A stretch of 33,831 bases of DNA from an uncultured Desulfuromonadales bacterium (GTDB taxonomy: Bacteria > Desulfobacterota > Desulfuromonadia > Desulfuromonadales > Geopsychrobacteraceae): positions 1 through 33,831 of the forward strand of contig CALZHQ010000019.1 of NCBI GenBank assembly GCA_945787295.1, read 5' to 3'. Below, piece after piece: positions 29,351 to 33,831 of this stretch. Every line of letters begins with the position of its first letter. Within the stretch, counting starts at the first letter, position 1. Both the position numbers and the translations under genes were made by a program. The notes beneath the pieces are model-generated. The model made no database searches. It saw nothing but the letters and a program-made list of their open reading frames with translations, and was not told the DNA's origin.

Positions 29351-30520
29351 ATGTTATCAAAACTGTTGCTCCAAGTTAGCCTTTTGTGTCTGCTCATGTT
29401 TTCCGGGGTCATCTGGCAGAAACTGCAAAGCCCTCCGGTCGCTTCTGATCCTGAGCGATTGAGCGTCGCTGAAACCCTCGGTGGTGAGCAAATGTCCGGT
29501 TTTGCCCGGGCAATTGGACCGCGCGAGTTTCAGTTTCCAGAGGATCACGGGCCGCATCCAGAGTTTAAAACCGAGTGGTGGTACTACACCGGCAACCTGC
29601 AGACCGAAAGTGGCCGCCGCTTCGGTTATCAGCTGACCTTTTTCCGCACCGCTCTGCGCCCGGCCGCTGTGCCACGCAGCTCAGGCTGGGCTGCTAATCA
29701 GGTGTACATGGCCCACTTTGCGCTGACTGATCCGGTCGCTGCCCGTTTCCATCATTTTGAACGCTTCAGCCGTGGCGCCCAAGGGCTGGCCGGGGCTGTG
29801 GCAATACCGTTCCGGGTCTGGCTGGAAAACTGGTCGACGACCAGCAGAGCGGATCAGGGTCTGCCGATGCAGCTGCGGGCAGCCGCTGGTGAGGTGATGA
29901 TCGATCTCGAGCTCAACAGTCTCAAACCGGTCGTGCTGCAGGGCGATCAGGGTCTGAGTCAAAAAAGCGCCGAGCCGGGCAACGCTTCCTACTACTATTC
30001 CCTGACCCGGTTGCTGACGCGCGGAGAAATTCGCCTCGGTAAAGAACGTTTTGCCGTCACCGGCAACAGTTGGCTCGATCGGGAGTGGAGCACCAGCGCG
30101 CTCGGAGAAAACCAGGTCGGCTGGGACTGGTTCAGCCTGCAGTTTGATGATGGCCGAGAGCTGATGTACTACCAGCTGCGGCAGCAGGATGGCCAGGCCG
30201 ATCCGCACAGCAGCGGTGTGTTGGTTGATGTCGATGGCAGCAGCCTGCGGCTTGAGCCGCAAGACTTGCGCTTGGAAGTAGTTGAGCACTGGATCAGCCC
30301 GCATAGTGGAGGGCGCTATCCTGCGCGTTGGCGTTTGCAGGTCCCCGCCACACAGCTCGACCTGGAGATTGTCCCGCTGCTGGCTGATCAGGAACTGCAG
30401 ACCTCGGTTCGATACTGGGAAGGAGCAGTATCCATTCAAGGCCGAGCAGGCCAAGAAAAGTTGCGTGGCTATGGTTATGTTGAACTGACCGGATATGAAA
30501 AAAGTCCGGTTGTGAACTGA
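29351..30520 (+). CDS. AttH/CrtC lipocalin-like protein (389 aa)
   Basis: An exported or membrane-anchored beta-barrel pair of the lipocalin-like AttH / carotenoid 1,2-hydratase (CrtC) superfamily. After an N-terminal hydrophobic segment (about 1-22) comes the signature EFKTEWWYYTGNLQ and RRFGYQLTFFRTAL, then NSWLDREWS and VGWDWFSLQFDDGRELMYYQ. These are the most conserved family blocks. The ATG at 29351 has GGAGG seven bases upstream; a GTG at 29348 is an alternative. Directly after the ABC permease it probably carries the transported lipid-like compound. No carotenoid biosynthesis genes are in the window, so hydratase activity is unlikely to be read from context. Confidence 0.9.
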   Translation: MLSKLLLQVSLLCLLMFSGVIWQKLQSPPVASDPERLSVAETLGGEQMSGFARAIGPREFQFPEDHGPHPEFKTEWWYYTGNLQTESGRRFGYQLTFFRTALRPAAVPRSSGWAANQVYMAHFALTDPVAARFHHFERFSRGAQGLAGAVAIPFRVWLENWSTTSRADQGLPMQLRAAAGEVMIDLELNSLKPVVLQGDQGLSQKSAEPGNASYYYSLTRLLTRGEIRLGKERFAVTGNSWLDREWSTSALGENQVGWDWFSLQFDDGRELMYYQLRQQDGQADPHSSGVLVDVDGSSLRLEPQDLRLEVVEHWISPHSGGRYPARWRLQVPATQLDLEIVPLLADQELQTSVRYWEGAVSIQGRAGQEKLRGYGYVELTGYEKSPVVN

Positions 30521-30544
30521 TCATGAAGACTTTGTCCAACGATT

Positions 30545-30568
30545 GATCCTTGTCAGCGAGACAGGATC
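30545..30568 (+). other. Imperfect hairpin between AttH-like and DoxX-like genes
   Basis: GATCC-T-TGTC (30545-30554) pairs with GACA-GGATC (30560-30568) around AGCGA, nine pairs with one bulge. No T-run follows, so it may be a processing site or partial terminator rather than a full stop. A second small stem CCGC/GCGG lies near 30587-30597, before the DoxX-like ribosome-binding site. Confidence 0.4.
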
Positions 30569-30610
30569 CTTAAACTTAGAAAAACCGCTTGGGCGGTAGA
30601 AGGAGTCGTT

Positions 30611-30973
30611 ATGAACTCTATAATAACTATTTGTCAGATCATTATCGCCCTTGGAATTTTCAACGTCTGGCTAATTCGCTCAAAAAAAGCCACGGCCTGG
30701 CGCGGTGGTGATGCCAGAACAATGCAGGAGGAATTTGCCACCTACGGGCTTCCCGGCTGGTTTATGACGACTATCGGCGTGCTGAAAATCTCTCTGGCGG
30801 TTTGTCTGCTTATCGGGATCTGGGTTCCGGCGATCACGACGCCCGCAGCCATCGGCATGGCCGGTTTAATGCTCGGAGCTGTTTCGATGCACGTCAAAGT
30901 CGGTGATCCGCTTAAAAAATCTCTGCCCGCTTTGACCATGCTGCTGCTTTCGCTAATTGTCGCTTTTGGCTAG
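30611..30973 (+). CDS. DoxX-like membrane protein (120 aa)
   Basis: A four-helix inner-membrane protein of the DoxX-like superfamily. It opens with ICQIIIALGIFNVWLI, has the GLPGWFMTTIGVLKI block typical of the second helix, then LIGIWVPAITTPAAIGMAGLM and a last helix LPALTMLLLSLIVAF. The family is linked to redox stress and sometimes to quinone or thiosulfate reactions; the role here is unknown. The ATG has GAAGGAG five bases upstream. It follows a 90-base gap with hairpins, so it may have partly independent transcription. Confidence 0.87.
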   Translation: MNSIITICQIIIALGIFNVWLIRSKKATAWRGGDARTMQEEFATYGLPGWFMTTIGVLKISLAVCLLIGIWVPAITTPAAIGMAGLMLGAVSMHVKVGDPLKKSLPALTMLLLSLIVAFG

Positions 30974-31013
30974 CGGCGAGAGCCCGGCATTGAAATATGA
31001 CATGGAGAAAACG

Positions 31014-31862
31014 ATGAAAACCTTAGCAAGTCCCCTCATTCTTACGGCGATAATTCTATTTATTCCGGCTATTGCCGCAGCTCACAGTTTTGACCTGAAT
31101 AAAAACCAGGTTGTAACCCTGGATCAGATTATTACTGATCTGGCTGGTGTGCAGGTCGTTGTTGTCGGCGAGACCCACGATGTCAAAGCGCACCATGATG
31201 CCCAGCTGCAGATCATCAAAGAGCTGCATGAAAAAGGCAAGGCACTCACTATCGGCCTGGAAATGTTCCGTCGTGACGGTCAACCGCAGCTAAATCGCTG
31301 GGTGGCCGGAGAGATTGATGAAGCCGAGTTTGCGCGGATCTTTGCCGATCACTGGAGTGAGTGGCCATTGTATCGGGATATCTTTGTCTACGCGCGTGAC
31401 AACAAGATTCCGCTGCTCGGCGTGAACATCGAACGGGATGTCGTCAGCAAGGTGGCGCGCGCCGGCTTTGGATCTTTATCGGATCAGCAGCGGGAGAAAC
31501 TGCCGCTGGCCGCCTGTAATGTCAGCGATAAATACCGCAATTTCATGCGTCGCACCCTGAGTGGCCATCCCCTTGAAGGCACCGCTTTCGAGAACTTCTG
31601 CGAAGCTCAGATTCTCTGGGACGCCAGCATGGCGACAAACCTCGCCGAACATTTAGCGAGCAATCCAGAGCAGACCGTAGTTATTCTGGCCGGAAACGGA
31701 CACTCCTGGAAACATGGTATTCCGGAACAGCTTGAGCGGCTCGGTTATGACAACTCGCGGGTTCTGTTGCCGGAAATCCCTGGGCGGATCGACCTGCAAC
31801 ACAGCAGCGCCGACGAGGCTGACTATCTGCTGCAGGGCGTCGAACTGGGACCGCTACACTAA
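31014..31862 (+). CDS. ChaN-family exported protein (282 aa)
   Basis: An exported protein of the ChaN/DUF399 (haem-binding uptake) family. A signal peptide ends near AIAAAHS, with no lipobox Cys, unlike lipoprotein ChaN. The signature VVVVGETHDVKAHH comes first, then TIGLEMFRRDGQP, WPLYRDIFVYARDNKIPLLGVN and VVILAGNGHSWKHGIP, whose His and Glu residues are conserved in the family. Campylobacter ChaN binds haem; function elsewhere is uncertain. The ATG at 31014 (MKTLASP) has GGAG six bases upstream; starts at 30957 or 31002 are less likely. It lies between the DoxX-like and flavoprotein genes in the same run. Confidence 0.9.
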   Translation: MKTLASPLILTAIILFIPAIAAAHSFDLNKNQVVTLDQIITDLAGVQVVVVGETHDVKAHHDAQLQIIKELHEKGKALTIGLEMFRRDGQPQLNRWVAGEIDEAEFARIFADHWSEWPLYRDIFVYARDNKIPLLGVNIERDVVSKVARAGFGSLSDQQREKLPLAACNVSDKYRNFMRRTLSGHPLEGTAFENFCEAQILWDASMATNLAEHLASNPEQTVVILAGNGHSWKHGIPEQLERLGYDNSRVLLPEIPGRIDLQHSSADEADYLLQGVELGPLH

Positions 31863-31880
31863 AGGGGGAAGGAGCAAAAC

Positions 31881-33008
31881 ATGGCTAGAGTGGTGGTAGT
31901 TGGCGGCGGTTACGCGGGATTGGCGTGCCTGATCGAGTTGGCGAAAAAAGCCCCGAAACTGGAGCTTCACCTGATCGACGCGCACGCGGAGCACTGTAAG
32001 CTGACCAACCTGCACAAAACCTTCAGCAAGCCGGCGAGCGACTTCAAGGTCCCTTATGCCGCCCTGGCGGAGCGATTCAATTTTAGTTTTCATCAGCAAC
32101 GGTTGAATTTCGACTCGACCGAGCTGCAGCATTTTCAGCAACGGAAATCTGTCTCCCTGCGGAACGGGGAGCTGGATTTTGACTGGCTGGTGATAGGCAC
32201 TGGCGCAAGCGTGTCGCTGCCGGCGCAGGGTGAGAACATCTACGGACTCGAGCACCTGCAGGCCGGGCGCGGCCCGGAACTGCTCGACGCCTGGCTCACC
32301 CGCTCCATGGACGAGCGGATCACCATTTCGTTTGTCGGCGGCGGGGCCACTGGGTTGCAGGTGCTGTTCGAGCTGCGTGAGTTGCTGCGCAAGAAGCGGG
32401 CTGATATCGCTCTGCGGCTGATCGACCTCAGTTCCCGTACCCTCCCCGACCTGCCGGAGCGGGCGCATCGCTACATCGTCCGCAAACTGCGCCGCGAAGG
32501 GATCGACTACCTGCCGGAGACCGAGTACCGCGGGCAACATGACGGACAAGTGCTCCTGACCGAGCTGAGCAGCGGCAAGGAGTACACACTGCCATCGACG
32601 GCAACTCTGCTTTTTCCGGGTGTGCAGCGATCGCCCTTCCCCCTGCAAAGCAATCCGTACGGGCAGGTCGAAGCCGACGGGGAACTTTTGCCGGCGATCT
32701 TCAGTGCCGGCGATTGCGCCGACTTCGCCGGCAACGGGCTAAACCTGTTGACTGCCCAAGCAGCGGTGCGCAAGGGGAAACTGGTGGCGCACAACATCCT
32801 CAACCTGAACGCCGGCCGCGGTTTGCGCCGCTACCGTTACCAGGAAAAGGGCTACCTGCTCAGTCTCGGCCCGATCGACGCGGTCGGCTGGCTGGGTTTG
32901 CGCTGCAACCTGCTCTCGGGATTTGCCGCCAACGTCCTGAAAGAGGCGATGGAGAGTCAGTACGATCTGTTCCTCGACGGCATCGACACTTACGTCGGTT
33001 TTCCGTAG
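31881..33008 (+). CDS. NDH-2-like FAD-dependent pyridine nucleotide oxidoreductase (375 aa)
   Basis: A type-II NADH dehydrogenase-like flavoprotein. The FAD-binding VVVGGGYAGLACL (5-17) and the NAD(P)-binding ISFVGGGATGLQVL (about 150-163) are intact. IFSAGDCADFAGNGL is the second FAD segment, and AQAAVRKGKLVAHNI the following helix. It probably passes electrons from NAD(P)H to a quinone or another acceptor at the membrane surface; no transmembrane helix is seen. The ATG has AAGGAG six bases upstream, 18 bases after the ChaN-like gene. Its pairing with the UbiB-like kinase in one run hints at quinone-linked redox protection. Confidence 0.92.
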   Translation: MARVVVVGGGYAGLACLIELAKKAPKLELHLIDAHAEHCKLTNLHKTFSKPASDFKVPYAALAERFNFSFHQQRLNFDSTELQHFQQRKSVSLRNGELDFDWLVIGTGASVSLPAQGENIYGLEHLQAGRGPELLDAWLTRSMDERITISFVGGGATGLQVLFELRELLRKKRADIALRLIDLSSRTLPDLPERAHRYIVRKLRREGIDYLPETEYRGQHDGQVLLTELSSGKEYTLPSTATLLFPGVQRSPFPLQSNPYGQVEADGELLPAIFSAGDCADFAGNGLNLLTAQAAVRKGKLVAHNILNLNAGRGLRRYRYQEKGYLLSLGPIDAVGWLGLRCNLLSGFAANVLKEAMESQYDLFLDGIDTYVGFP

Positions 33009-33021
33009 TTCGGAGAGTGCC

Positions 33022-33813
33022 ATGAACCTGTTTCTGCTGACCGCGCTGCTGTTGTTCTGCTTTATGAGTTTGGTGTTCCTGCTGGCGCTTAAGCTTGAGG
33101 ACAACAGCATCGTCGATATCGCCTACGGGCTCGGTTTCCTGCTGATCGGTTGGAGCGGTTCGCTCATTTATGGTAGCGGCGCGGCGCGGCAGCTGTTGCT
33201 GCTGGCCCTGGTCAGTATCTGGGGCCTGCGCCTGGCCGGTCACATCACTGCCCGCAAGCGGAATGAAGAGGGCGAAGACCCGCGCTACCGGCAGTGGCGG
33301 GAGAATTGGGGCCGGACCTTTGTTTGGCGCAGCTTCCTGCAGATTTATATGCTGCAGGGGACGGTAATCTACCTGGTCGCCCTGCCGTTGCTACTGGTGA
33401 TCCGCGACGCAGGTGGCCCGCTCGGCTGGCTCGACCTGCTCGGCGTGCTGGTCTTTTTGATCGGATTTGTCTTCGAGGCGCTCGGTGATTGGCAGCTGTT
33501 GCAGTTCAAGCGCGACCCGGACACTCGAGGGCGGATCATGCGCTACGGCCTCTGGCGTTACACCCGGCACCCGAATTATTTCGGTGAAGCAACCCTCTGG
33601 TGGGGGATCTTTCTCATCGCCCTTGGTGCGCCACTCGGCTGGCTGGCGATCATCAGTCCGCTGTTGATCGACTTTCTGCTGCTGAAAGTCTCCGGGATTC
33701 CGATGCTCGAAGTCAAGTACGAGGGCAATTCCGAGTTTGAAGCCTATAAAAACCGGACCAATGCATTTTTCCCCTGGTTTCCCAGGACTGCCAATGGAGA
33801 GGGACGTGACTGA
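33022..33813 (+). CDS. DUF1295 membrane protein (steroid 5-alpha-reductase-like fold, 263 aa)
   Basis: An inner-membrane protein with about seven helices of the DUF1295/isoprenylcysteine-methyltransferase-like superfamily. The signature is GLWRYTRHPNYFGEATLWWG (about 180-199), the cofactor-binding RHPNYxGE motif; the NSIVDIAYGLGF block near the N-terminus and the C-terminal KYEGNSEFEAYKNRTNAFFPW are also typical. The reaction is unknown; family members accompany cyclopropane-fatty-acid synthase-like and LitR/CarH-linked genes. The ATG lies 13 bases after the flavoprotein stop, behind GGAG. Confidence 0.93.
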   Translation: MNLFLLTALLLFCFMSLVFLLALKLEDNSIVDIAYGLGFLLIGWSGSLIYGSGAARQLLLLALVSIWGLRLAGHITARKRNEEGEDPRYRQWRENWGRTFVWRSFLQIYMLQGTVIYLVALPLLLVIRDAGGPLGWLDLLGVLVFLIGFVFEALGDWQLLQFKRDPDTRGRIMRYGLWRYTRHPNYFGEATLWWGIFLIALGAPLGWLAIISPLLIDFLLLKVSGIPMLEVKYEGNSEFEAYKNRTNAFFPWFPRTANGEGRD

Positions 33814-33831
33814 GAAGAGTGTTTCGAAACA
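33794..33831 (+). CDS. Possible start of the next gene, cut by window end
   Basis: ATG at 33794 has AGGA six bases upstream, and a GTG at 33806 is in the same frame. The frame overlaps the DUF1295 stop by 20 bases and stays open to the end of the window (MERDVTEKSVSK). Twelve codons are too few to identify it. Continuation of the operon is the reason to list it. Confidence 0.3.
   Translation, partial: MERDVTEKSVSK

Overview
The window looks like chromosomal DNA of a Gram-negative, fairly GC-rich bacterium, most likely a deltaproteobacterium of the Desulfuromonas/Geobacter/Pelobacter kind. This placement is inference. It rests on the gene mix: an outer-membrane barrel, Tat and lipoprotein signals, c-di-GMP proteins, small GPERR-type proteins and a KamA cluster. 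No tRNA, rRNA, CRISPR array or intact mobile element is visible.

Region 1 (1-6610) is mixed. It holds a membrane diguanylate cyclase cut by the window edge (1-1649, minus), a decayed copy of an ABC-F leader and start (1856-1983), an outer-membrane barrel protein (minus), a small unknown protein, a small secreted protein preceded by a 22-codon ORF, a 63-residue protein, and an intact YbiT-like ABC-F ATPase. The ABC-F gene sits behind a hairpin plus T-run.

Region 2 (6633-13817) is the most unusual metabolic locus. A minus-strand operon with overlapping genes encodes two Ddl-fold ATP-grasp ligases, a GNAT acetyltransferase and a lysine 2,3-aminomutase. Its leader carries a 19-codon ORF ending Lys-Lys-stop and a T-tailed hairpin, which is an attenuator-like layout. 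Divergent from it runs a single polypeptide with a GNAT-like domain fused to an acetylpolyamine-amidohydrolase/HDAC domain. A spermidine-synthase-like protein, an S4 RNA-binding protein and a PaaI-type thioesterase follow. A plausible reading is synthesis, ligation and reversible acetylation of a beta-lysine or polyamine-type compound; the product is unknown.

Region 3 (13920-18236) holds an NTP/NDP-exchanger-like membrane protein, a Tat-exported aldo/keto reductase, the UV-damage endonuclease UvsE, a PilZ-like protein and a remnant of a membrane hydrolase gene.

Region 4 (18237-33831) is centred on a MerR regulator with a CarH/LitR-type cobalamin-binding domain. A perfect 17-bp palindrome and two overlapping divergent promoters lie beside it. 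Leftward it heads an operon with a PNPOx-like protein and a DUF1499 lipoprotein. Rightward, mostly co-oriented genes run to the window end: phasin-like protein, UbiB-like kinase, renalase-like flavoprotein, SRPBCC protein, ADP-ribosylglycohydrolase, DUF2177, an Att-like ABC transporter with AttH/CrtC lipocalin-like protein, DoxX-like protein, ChaN-like protein, NDH-2-like flavoprotein and DUF1295. A minus-strand SDR and a small Cys-rich protein interrupt the run. Several of these families recur in light-induced clusters of non-phototrophic bacteria, so a B12-photoreceptor-controlled photo-oxidative stress regulon is the best hypothesis.
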